A stretch of DNA of 51,887 nt from assembly GCF_014384995.1 (NCBI RefSeq), contig NZ_JACRSY010000025.1, positions 1-51,887 on the forward strand. The letters run 5' to 3'. The DNA comes from Zhenhengia yiwuensis. Its GTDB lineage: Bacteria > Bacillota > Clostridia > Lachnospirales > Cellulosilyticaceae. Shown here in pieces: positions 45,174 through 51,887 of this stretch; within the stretch, counting starts at the first letter, position 1; each line of letters starts with the position of its first letter. A program made the position numbers and the translations under genes. The notes beneath the pieces are model-generated. The model did not search any database. It was not told the DNA's origin and saw only the letters and a list, made by a program, of their open reading frames with translations.

Positions 45174-45614
45174 ATGTATATTGTAAGTGCCTGCTTGGCT
45201 GGTGTGAAATGTAGATATGATGGCAAGGACAATACTTATGAAAAGGTTAAAGCATTAGTTGAAGAAGGGAAGGCAGTTATTGTATGCCCTGAAGTATTTG
45301 GAGACCTACCTATTCCTAGAAAGCCATGTGAAATTGTTAAAGACAAAGAAGGAAACGAAAGAGTTCTAACTAAAGAAGGTAAAGATTGTACAGAGGCTTT
45401 TCAGAGGGGAGCTCTAAAAACATTAGAAATTGCAAAAGTATTAGGAGCACAAGAAGCAATTTTAAAAGCCAAAAGTCCTTCTTGTGGATGTGGCAAAATT
45501 TATAATGGGGAGTTTAATCGTACTTTAATAGAACGGGATGGCTTAACAGCAAGACTACTTAAGGAAAATGGCATTAAAGTCTATACAGAAGAGGAATTCG
45601 ATTCACTTAGTTAG
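45174..45614 (+). CDS. DUF523 family protein
   Basis: 146 residues, a typical length. The family signature is SACLAGVKCRYDG at the start, VIVCPEVFGDLPIPRKPCEIV, and the Cys-rich SPSCGCGKIYNGEF near residue 105. The conserved cysteines suggest metal or iron-sulfur binding, but no activity is established for the family. AGGAGGA lies before the ATG, 30 bases after the MutS2-like gene, so the two are likely co-transcribed. Confidence 0.92.
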   Translation: MYIVSACLAGVKCRYDGKDNTYEKVKALVEEGKAVIVCPEVFGDLPIPRKPCEIVKDKEGNERVLTKEGKDCTEAFQRGALKTLEIAKVLGAQEAILKAKSPSCGCGKIYNGEFNRTLIERDGLTARLLKENGIKVYTEEEFDSLS

Positions 45615-45677
45615 CATACTGTACGAGTAGGCCTTCATACTATTTAAGTGATATAAAATAAGGTGGAGGCTATAGCG

Positions 45678-47210
45678 GTGAATAATGAGAAAAAGATGAT
45701 GGATGCCCATCAGCTTACAACAGAAGTCGCAACACCAGTAGCTAATGACTTAGCGTCACTTACAACAGGTAAAAAAGTTGGTTATACGCTCTTTGCGGAT
45801 TCTTATTTAAATGAAAAACTTGCACATTTTAATAGAGAAAGGATACCTGAAAGAGTAGTTCATGCAAAAGGAATGGGAGCTCATGGTTATTTTGAAGTCA
45901 CCAATGATTTATCAAAATACACCATGGCGAAGTTTCTTAATAAAGTAGGTAAACGTACCCCGATGTTTGCAAGGTTCTCGACAGTAGGTGGGGAAAAAGG
46001 TTCTGCTGATACAGCCAGAGACCCTAGGGGGTTTGCTCTGAAATTCTACACCGAAGATGGAAATTATGACTTGGTAGGGAATAATACTCCTGTTTTTTTC
46101 GTAAGGGATGCACTTAAATTCCCAGACTTTATTCATACACAAAAACGAAATCCTCAAACTAACTTAAAAGATGCGAATATGTTCTGGGACTTTCTTTCAT
46201 TAACGCCAGAATCTTTACATCAAGTAATGAGGCTTTTCTCTAACTTAGGAACACCGAAAAGCCCGCGTTTTATGGATGGATTCGGAAGTCATACGTTTAT
46301 GTGGTATAACGAAGATGGGGAATATGTATGGGTTAAATATCACTTTCTAACAGACCAAGGCATACAGAACTTCACAGGAGCAGAAGCAGAGCAGATGGCA
46401 GGAATCAACCCTGATTATTCTACAGAGGACTTATTTAACGCAATTGAAAGGGGAGACTATCCTTCTTGGAGCGTATATGTACAGATTATGACGCCAGAGG
46501 AGGCTAAACATTATAGAGTTAATCCTTTTGATGTAACAAGAACTTGGTATGAAGAAGATTATCCACTCATTCCACTTGGTAAGATGGTACTTAATCGTAA
46601 TCCAGAAAATTTCTTTGCAGAGGTGGAGCAGGCAGCATTTACGCCACAGGCGGTTGTCCCGGGTATATGGACTTCTCCAGATAAGTTGTTACAAGGAAGA
46701 CTACTTGCTTATCAAGATGCACAACGTTATAGAGTGGGCGTAAATAGTAGACAAATTCCTATTAATGCACCTAAATATGCTAAGGTTTATACTACTCAAA
46801 GAGATGGGGTTATGAGTGTGGATGGCAATATGGGGGATGCACCTAACTACTATCCAACAACTTTTGCAGATGTAAAGGTAAATCCAGAAGTGGCACCACC
46901 TCCAATACCTGTTGATGGTGTTATTGAAAGGCATACTATTGAGACTGAGGATGGCGATTTCATACAACCAGGAGAGTTTTTTAGAGATCATTTAGACCCC
47001 GAAGAAAGAGGTCATCTGATTTATAACGTATGTAATAGCTTAAAGAAAGCTAATAAGAGCTTACAATATAGGCAGACCGCTTTATTCTACAAATGTGATA
47101 AGACATTAGGAAAAATGATAGCTGAACGGCTAGGATTAGATTTTGATAGAGTCAAAGAATTAGCTGACATGACGCAGGAACAACGTGTTAAAGCTACCAT
47201 GCCTGAATAA
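45678..47210 (+). CDS. katA: Haem catalase (clade 3, small subunit)
   Basis: 510 residues starting at GTG 45678, eight bases after GGTGGAGG; a GTG at 45663 lies within that site. It splits hydrogen peroxide. The distal His62 is in RVVHAKGMGAHG, Asn of GNNTPVFF is near 135, RFSTVGGEKGSADTARDPRG is the haem-pocket block, and the proximal haem-ligand Tyr lies in RLLAYQDAQRYRVG. The length fits the small-subunit type. No PerR-like gene is beside it. Presence in a clostridial strict-anaerobe background suggests oxygen exposure in its habitat. Confidence 0.95.
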   Translation: MNNEKKMMDAHQLTTEVATPVANDLASLTTGKKVGYTLFADSYLNEKLAHFNRERIPERVVHAKGMGAHGYFEVTNDLSKYTMAKFLNKVGKRTPMFARFSTVGGEKGSADTARDPRGFALKFYTEDGNYDLVGNNTPVFFVRDALKFPDFIHTQKRNPQTNLKDANMFWDFLSLTPESLHQVMRLFSNLGTPKSPRFMDGFGSHTFMWYNEDGEYVWVKYHFLTDQGIQNFTGAEAEQMAGINPDYSTEDLFNAIERGDYPSWSVYVQIMTPEEAKHYRVNPFDVTRTWYEEDYPLIPLGKMVLNRNPENFFAEVEQAAFTPQAVVPGIWTSPDKLLQGRLLAYQDAQRYRVGVNSRQIPINAPKYAKVYTTQRDGVMSVDGNMGDAPNYYPTTFADVKVNPEVAPPPIPVDGVIERHTIETEDGDFIQPGEFFRDHLDPEERGHLIYNVCNSLKKANKSLQYRQTALFYKCDKTLGKMIAERLGLDFDRVKELADMTQEQRVKATMPE

Positions 47211-47231
47211 GGAACCTAATAATAAATTTGG

Positions 47232-47274
47232 GAGAGTATCTGTAAAAATTTAATTTTATAGATACTCTCTTTTT
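47232..47274 (+). terminator. Terminator after the catalase gene
   Basis: GAGAGTATCT (47232-47241) pairs with AGATACTCTC (47260-47269), with further A-U pairing inside, and a T-run follows. Confidence 0.85.
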
Positions 47275-47390
47275 AGAGAGTAGGAAAGTTTTACTTTTGT
47301 ATCCTGTAGTATTACTTTCCTATAGATAACTATATAAAAATTATAGAAAGATTTATAATAAGAAAAAAGAGTAAGGAAGGAATTTGTAAA

Positions 47391-47870
47391 ATGGCAGCAG
47401 TAAAAACAAATGTAATTAGAATCTTAGATAAAGAAAAGATACAGTATACTTGTGCTTCGTATGAAGTAAAAGATGGAAAGATAGATGGTGTAGCAGTAGC
47501 ACATAAAATTGGTAAACCTACAGAAGAGGTATTTAAGACACTTTTAGTTCAAGGTAAATCTAAAACATGTTATGTATGTGTCATCCCTGTAGAAAAAGAA
47601 TTAGATATGAAAAAGATAAGTGAGTTAACAGGGGAGAAAAATATAGAAATGCTTCCTGTAAATGACCTAATGAAGACAACAGGTTATATCAGGGGAGGTT
47701 GTTCACCAATTGGCATGAAAAAAGCCTTTAGAACTTTTATAGATGAAAGTGCAGCTAATCTTGAGAAGATGACATTTAGTGCAGGTAAAGTGGGGGTTCA
47801 AGTAGAACTTAAACCAGAAGATTTAATGAATCTAGTAAAAGCTGAATATGCGGCCCTTACAAAAGCATAA
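47391..47870 (+). CDS. ybaK: Cys-tRNA(Pro)/Cys-tRNA(Cys) deacylase, YbaK/EbsC type
   Basis: 159 residues. A free-standing editing enzyme that removes the wrong amino acid from tRNA-Pro, complementing the INS domain of ProS. The family blocks are KTLLVQGKSKTCYVCVIPVEKELD (with the catalytic-type lysine region), NDLMKTTGYIRGGCSPIGMKK and the closing VQVELKPEDLMNLVKAEYA. GGAAGGAA precedes ATG. A small hairpin-rich ORF follows after 86 bases. Confidence 0.93.
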   Translation: MAAVKTNVIRILDKEKIQYTCASYEVKDGKIDGVAVAHKIGKPTEEVFKTLLVQGKSKTCYVCVIPVEKELDMKKISELTGEKNIEMLPVNDLMKTTGYIRGGCSPIGMKKAFRTFIDESAANLEKMTFSAGKVGVQVELKPEDLMNLVKAEYAALTKA

Positions 47871-47956
47871 ACAAAATTAATTTTTTAGTATAAAACAAAA
47901 AGAATCGGATAAACTAACTACGTAAAACCAATTCAAGAATGTAGGAGGTAAGTAAA

Positions 47957-48040
47957 ATGAAAAGTTCTACGCACCGAAGCATTCAAGATTCTGAGGCCTT
48001 AGCAGACAAGTCTGCTGGAGATGGGCCAAAAGGAACTTAA
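47957..48040 (+). CDS. Very small ORF (27 residues) with strong ribosome site
   Basis: Not recognised. ATG 47957 follows GTAGGAGGT with a seven-base spacer, the strongest ribosome site in this part. The peptide is hydrophilic (begins MKSSTHRSIQDSEALADKS) and has no membrane span. The frame includes a 7-bp hairpin at 48001-48016, and the stop is followed at once by a 16-bp wobble-rich hairpin (48041-48056/48067-48082) and a terminator at 48101. It might be a small protein, a leader peptide, or only part of a structured RNA. Confidence 0.5.
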   Translation: MKSSTHRSIQDSEALADKSAGDGPKGT

Positions 48041-48097
48041 GCCTTCTATTTGAATTACCTAAAGTGAATTTGGGTAGGAGGCAGGTTTTATAACACA

Positions 48098-48150
48098 TAA
48101 AAGTCTACTTAGAACTGTACTACGGTGTAGGTTTAAGTAGGCTTTTTGTT
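48098..48150 (+). terminator. Terminator after the small-ORF unit
   Basis: An 11-bp stem with one wobble pair (48101-48111 with 48134-48144) and TTTTTGTTTT. Confidence 0.8.
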
Positions 48151-48174
48151 TTGTCAAAAAATATTTTAAAAGTA

Positions 48175-48225
48175 TTGACGATTACATAGAGAGGGTGTAA
48201 TATGTGTGTATAGATAATATATACA
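48175..48225 (+). promoter_or_regulatory. Promoter and operator of the GntR-ABC operon
   Basis: TTGACG (48175-48180) and TAATAT (48198-48203) with a 17-base spacer. Just after the -10 lies a dyad, TGTATA (48207-48212) and TATACA (48220-48225), separated by seven bases, which covers the start point and is placed for autorepression by the GntR protein. Confidence 0.7.
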
Positions 48226-48267
48226 GTTATAAACAGTTTGAAACAGAGAAAAGAGAAAGGGTGTACT

Positions 48268-48642
48268 ATGGATATTATTATTAGTAATCAAAGTGCTACA
48301 CCGTTATATTTACAAATTAGTGAGCAGATGAAGCACTTGATTGTAACAGGCGAACTCACAGCAGGAGATATGCTGCCATCTATAAGAGGATTGGCCAAAG
48401 ATCTTAAGGTGAGTATTATTACGACTAAAAAGGCCTACGAAGAATTAGAAGAAGGTGGGTTCATAGAAACCTTACCAGGGAAGGGAAGTTATGTATCAAC
48501 AGTTAACTTAGACATCCTAAAAGAAGCGCAGATTAGCAAGATTGAAGAAAGTTTGCATGACATTATAGAAAGTGCAAAAAAAATAGGACTTTCAAAAGCA
48601 GAATTAAAAGAGAGAATAGAGCTTTTATATGAGGAGGAATAG
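48268..48642 (+). CDS. GntR-family regulator, YtrA type
   Basis: 124 residues from ATG 48268; GAAAGGG is before it, while the frame's earlier ATG at 48238 has none. The N-terminal winged helix begins with SATPLYLQISEQMKHLIVTGELTAGDMLPSIRGLAKDLKVS and has the TLPGKGSYVS wing. Only a short helical tail of about 45 residues follows, the mark of the YtrA subfamily that controls a linked ABC transporter and its own operon. The ABC ATPase starts two bases after its stop codon. Likely inducer: membrane-active compounds, by analogy. Confidence 0.9.
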   Translation: MDIIISNQSATPLYLQISEQMKHLIVTGELTAGDMLPSIRGLAKDLKVSIITTKKAYEELEEGGFIETLPGKGSYVSTVNLDILKEAQISKIEESLHDIIESAKKIGLSKAELKERIELLYEEE

Positions 48643-48644
48643 CT

Positions 48645-49505
48645 ATGAATGTAATAGAAATAGATAATGTGAAAAAGACACTAGGTAACTTTACTTTAGA
48701 TATACCGCATCTTGCGATTAAAGAAGGTTATATTACTGGATTCATAGGACAAAATGGATCAGGTAAAACAACTACGCTTAAACTGATTATGAATCTCTTA
48801 AAGCTAGATGGGGGACAGATTAAGGTATTTGGAAAAGATGTTGCTACCGAGAGTAAACAAATTCATGAACAGATAGGCTTTGTAGGAGAACCAACAGGCT
48901 ATATGACAGAAGCAACATTAGAGCAGACTAAACAGATGATAGCACCTTTTTATAAAACTTGGGATGATGCCTTATTTAATAAATATGTAAAAGCTTTTCA
49001 GCTAGATACATCAAAAAAAATTAAAGAGCTTTCACAAGGACAGAATAAACAGGCCGCGCTTATTATGGCACTTAGTCATAGACCAAAGTTGATTTTGTTA
49101 GATGAAGCAACGGCTAACCTAGATCCTGTAATAAGGGCACAGATATTGGATATTCTTATGGAACATATGCAAAGTGAAGAAGTATCTGTATTTTATTCAA
49201 CACATATTACGAGTGATTTAGATAAGGCTAGTGATTATGTGGTAATGATGAATAATGGGAAAGTAGTACTTTATGAAGATAAAGAGACCTTGGATAGTAA
49301 ATATCTTATTATTAAGGGGCCAAAGAAAGCACTTAATGACACGTTAGAAAAAGAACTGATAGGTATTCAAAAAAATGCATTTGGATTTGAAGGTTTAGCA
49401 AGGCTATCTGAAAATATGGCGAAAACTTTGGGAAATGAACTTATATGTGAGAAAGCTAATATTGAGGATATTATGATTTTTACACAAAGGGGGAGCAGAA
49501 AATGA
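48645..49505 (+). CDS. ABC transporter ATP-binding protein
   Basis: 286 residues. Walker A GQNGSGKTT at 35-43, the signature is LSQGQNKQ instead of LSGGQ, and Walker B is LILLDEATANLDP. The C-terminal 80 residues after the core are typical of export ATPases of the drug/bacteriocin type. GGAGGAA precedes ATG. It overlaps the permease gene by four bases. It likely exports or protects against a toxic peptide or lipid-like compound, but the substrate is unknown. Confidence 0.92.
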   Translation: MNVIEIDNVKKTLGNFTLDIPHLAIKEGYITGFIGQNGSGKTTTLKLIMNLLKLDGGQIKVFGKDVATESKQIHEQIGFVGEPTGYMTEATLEQTKQMIAPFYKTWDDALFNKYVKAFQLDTSKKIKELSQGQNKQAALIMALSHRPKLILLDEATANLDPVIRAQILDILMEHMQSEEVSVFYSTHITSDLDKASDYVVMMNNGKVVLYEDKETLDSKYLIIKGPKKALNDTLEKELIGIQKNAFGFEGLARLSENMAKTLGNELICEKANIEDIMIFTQRGSRK

Positions 49506-50158
49506 GTACCACAACATTATTAATAAGAAAAGAATTAATGTACCTCTTTAGAAATTTAAAGTTTACATGGGTTACTACACTTATACTTGTTTTAGTATTT
49601 GCAGTCGTATATCCAGGAGCCAATTTGGTTGCTTGTATTATTGGCCCCTATATGTTGGTATACGGTGTAATGGCACACGAAGAGCAAAGTCATAGTGATG
49701 TTCTTAATTATACTTTACCTGTTTCAAGGAGAGAATTATGTAGAAGTAAATATCTACTTGGTATGATTTATACATTAGTTGTAGCAATAGGGGTGTTAGG
49801 GATATTAGCTATAGGTATGCAGTTGGCCCCAACACGCTATGAAATGTTTCGGGTATTAGGGACATTTAATGTTCTTTATATCTTAATAGGGGGAGCGTTA
49901 ACTTATACGGCACTTATTATACCTATTATTTATAAGTTTGGGTGTATCAAGATGAGAATGATTATGGCACTTACTTATGGAGTAGTCTTTGGTATTTCTT
50001 TTAGTGTTACAAATATATTGAAAGAAGTTATACCGCAAGTAAGTGAGGATATTAATTTTTCCTTAATAGGGGGATGCACACTTACAATAGGAATAATAGC
50101 TTATGTAATATCTTATGTAATAAGTTTAAACATCCTTAAGAATAAAGAGTATAAGTAG
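49502..50158 (+). CDS. ABC-2 type permease
   Basis: 218 residues with six predicted membrane spans (about 18-36, 42-58, 84-106, 117-142, 150-168, 188-211) and a conserved EEQSHSDVLNYTLPVSRRELCRSKY loop after the second span. This is the short ABC-2 permease type paired with YtrA-GntR regulators, similar in arrangement to the phenol-soluble-modulin exporter of staphylococci. GGGGGAG lies before the ATG, inside the ATPase gene end. A 13-bp terminator follows. Confidence 0.88.
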   Translation: MSTTTLLIRKELMYLFRNLKFTWVTTLILVLVFAVVYPGANLVACIIGPYMLVYGVMAHEEQSHSDVLNYTLPVSRRELCRSKYLLGMIYTLVVAIGVLGILAIGMQLAPTRYEMFRVLGTFNVLYILIGGALTYTALIIPIIYKFGCIKMRMIMALTYGVVFGISFSVTNILKEVIPQVSEDINFSLIGGCTLTIGIIAYVISYVISLNILKNKEYK

Positions 50159-50171
50159 TAGTTTTATATAA

Positions 50172-50212
50172 AAGGAGTATGGTAGACGATAGCGTTTACT
50201 ATACTCCTTATT
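50172..50212 (+). terminator. Terminator after the ABC operon
   Basis: A 13-bp stem with one wobble pair (50172-50184 with 50197-50209), then TTATTT. Confidence 0.8.
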
Positions 50213-50315
50213 TATATGATAAGAAAGTGCTCCAAGCTTCTTTAAGGAGGGGGTTCTCCTATCCATTCTAGATACAATGGCATAGAATAAGAAAATAGAT
50301 AAAGGGGTTGAGGAC

Positions 50316-51287
50316 ATGAGTATTACATTTCACAATACAATTGTACATGTATTAGATACTTCAATAGGACACTATATACTATCTTCAAAAAATCTAGCCT
50401 TAGAAGATGAAATAGAAGCTTTTATAACAAAACATATTGGGCATCTATTTGAAAGCAATGAAGTTGCACGTGCAGTTTTTAATGAAGAAGGAGAATTATT
50501 TAAAATGATAAAGTCTTATAAAGAAGAAGACTTTTATCAATTCTCTTGTAAGATAGCAGATAAATTCTTTCAATATATGTTAAATGACAGTTACATCAAA
50601 AGTGGTGATGTAGTAGTAAGTAGTTTCACAAGAAACCAAGAAAACTTTTTAGGCATTATCAAGCTAAACTATAGAGAAGCTTTCACCCATCAGATGGATG
50701 AGGATGGAGATGGCGTTGCTACAAGTCTTATTAAACAGCGAAGTATCTTTTCCTCTAATAAAATAGATGAAGCGCTTCTTATTAATAAAGATAGTTATGA
50801 AGTATGGCTACTAGATAAATCTAAAGAAAAGTATCTTGCACAGTTGTTAGAGATAGAGAATCATCTTTCTATTAAAGAGAAGCTGGTAGTAGTGGAGCAT
50901 ATCACCAATGAAGTAATAGAAGAACATTTTACAAATCCTGTAGAAGTTATTACAACGCTTAAAAGTAATATAGCAGAACATATTTTTGAAAATAGTAGCG
51001 TACCAGTAGCAGAAGTTATTAAAGAGACTTTTAAAGATTATAAAGAAGTAGAAGAAGAGTGCATGCAAAAAATGGAGCAGTGTGGGTTCAAAGATGAACA
51101 AATCGTGCTGACTAATCCTAAAGAAGCTAAGAAGTATATTTCACATAAACTTAAAACGAACACAGGAGTAGAGATTAAATTACCTACACAAATGATTCAT
51201 GATATAGACTTTATAGAGTTTATTAATGAACCTAATGGAACTATTTCTATTGTACTTAAGAATATAGGAGAAATTATTAATAAATAA
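50316..51287 (+). CDS. 37-kDa nucleoid-associated protein (NdpA/YejK-like)
   Basis: 323 residues. The opening FHNTIVHVLDTSIGHYILSSKNLAL, the FTRNQENFLGIIKLNYREAFTHQM block and the VEIKLPTQMIHDIDFIEFINEPNGTISIVLKNIG end are characteristic of the NA37 family, found with the nucleoid in E. coli (YejK). How it acts in Firmicutes is not known. AAAGGGGTTGAGG precedes ATG. It lies alone in front of the right rRNA operon. Confidence 0.88.
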   Translation: MSITFHNTIVHVLDTSIGHYILSSKNLALEDEIEAFITKHIGHLFESNEVARAVFNEEGELFKMIKSYKEEDFYQFSCKIADKFFQYMLNDSYIKSGDVVVSSFTRNQENFLGIIKLNYREAFTHQMDEDGDGVATSLIKQRSIFSSNKIDEALLINKDSYEVWLLDKSKEKYLAQLLEIENHLSIKEKLVVVEHITNEVIEEHFTNPVEVITTLKSNIAEHIFENSSVPVAEVIKETFKDYKEVEEECMQKMEQCGFKDEQIVLTNPKEAKKYISHKLKTNTGVEIKLPTQMIHDIDFIEFINEPNGTISIVLKNIGEIINK

Positions 51288-51364
51288 ATGAAGGGGGAGA
51301 ACCTAGTATTTGCAAGGGAAAAAGGAGTATAATAAAAAAGTCCTAAAAAACTTTAGAAAAAGTG

Positions 51365-51393
51365 TTGACTTATAGCAAGGGATACCGTATACT
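51365..51393 (+). promoter_or_regulatory. Promoter of the right rRNA operon
   Basis: TTGACT (51365-51370) and TATACT (51388-51393) are 17 bases apart, with A-tracts upstream (51333-51360) as UP element. The leader up to 16S is about 165 bases, the last 100 identical to the left operon's leader. Confidence 0.85.
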
Positions 51394-51465
51394 AATACAA
51401 GTCAGCAGGGCACAGCGCCACTGACACACAGGGCTAAGGCCTTGATAAATAAAGAAAAATGAACT

Positions 51466-51887
<422 letters not shown>

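Overview
The window reads as the replication-origin region of a low-GC Gram-positive anaerobe of class Clostridia, probably a Lachnospirales lineage close to Cellulosilyticum. The genus is only a guess from overall feel of the proteins; the class is well supported by the rpmH-rnpA-yidD-yidC-jag-mnmE-mnmG-rsmG-noc-parA-parB order, the noc/parAB pair, T-box leaders, a TPP riboswitch upstream of thiT, and the AT-rich sequence. The two ends are the same sequence in inverted orientation: the first 422 bases equal the reverse complement of the last 422, and each holds the 5' end of a 16S rRNA gene. The two rRNA operons therefore point away from the origin, and the window stops at the same 16S position on both sides, as expected when an assembly breaks at a repeat.

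Left arm (1-9788, minus strand): 16S 5' end, tRNA-Ser(GCU), gyrA, gyrB, recF, an S4-domain yaaA, dnaN and dnaA. Origin (8195-8415 and 9816-10134): two clusters of DnaA boxes flank dnaA, as in Bacillus. The dnaA-dnaN cluster contains a tandem box pair followed by a trinucleotide run and an AT-rich stretch that looks like the unwinding element. Right arm (10211-21036, mostly plus strand): rpmH, rnpA, yidD, yidC, jag, mnmE, mnmG, rsmG, noc, two unrecorded-looking small minus-strand genes, then argS.

The segment 21037-27661 is chromosome-maintenance territory: a second dense DnaA-box cluster in front of a lipid kinase gene, a divergent pair of unknown membrane proteins, a perfect parS, parA-parB, a DUF4446 gene, a structured non-coding stretch, a YkuS-like gene and a second perfect parS. 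From 27668 the content becomes mixed housekeeping: thiamine transporter with TPP riboswitch, polysaccharide deacetylase, T-box-controlled proS, cardiolipin synthase, a HAD phosphatase, a lipoprotein, an orphan sugar-binding lipoprotein, a phage-like gene, an acyltransferase/SGNH hydrolase pair, T-box-controlled gltX, a second structured non-coding stretch, a MutS2-like protein without Smr, DUF523, catalase, a YbaK deacylase, a 27-codon ORF in a hairpin-rich unit, a GntR-ABC operon and a 37-kDa nucleoid-associated protein.

The observations most worth following are the DnaA-box cluster at 21106-21289, the two unidentified structured RNAs (about 26890-27260 and 42866-43150), the hairpin-rich small-ORF unit at 47940-48150, a short orphan transcript at about 34304-34378, and the unknown membrane pair next to parS. 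No CRISPR array, insertion sequence, prophage or defence island was seen. All functional calls come from reading motifs and gene order; no database search was run.
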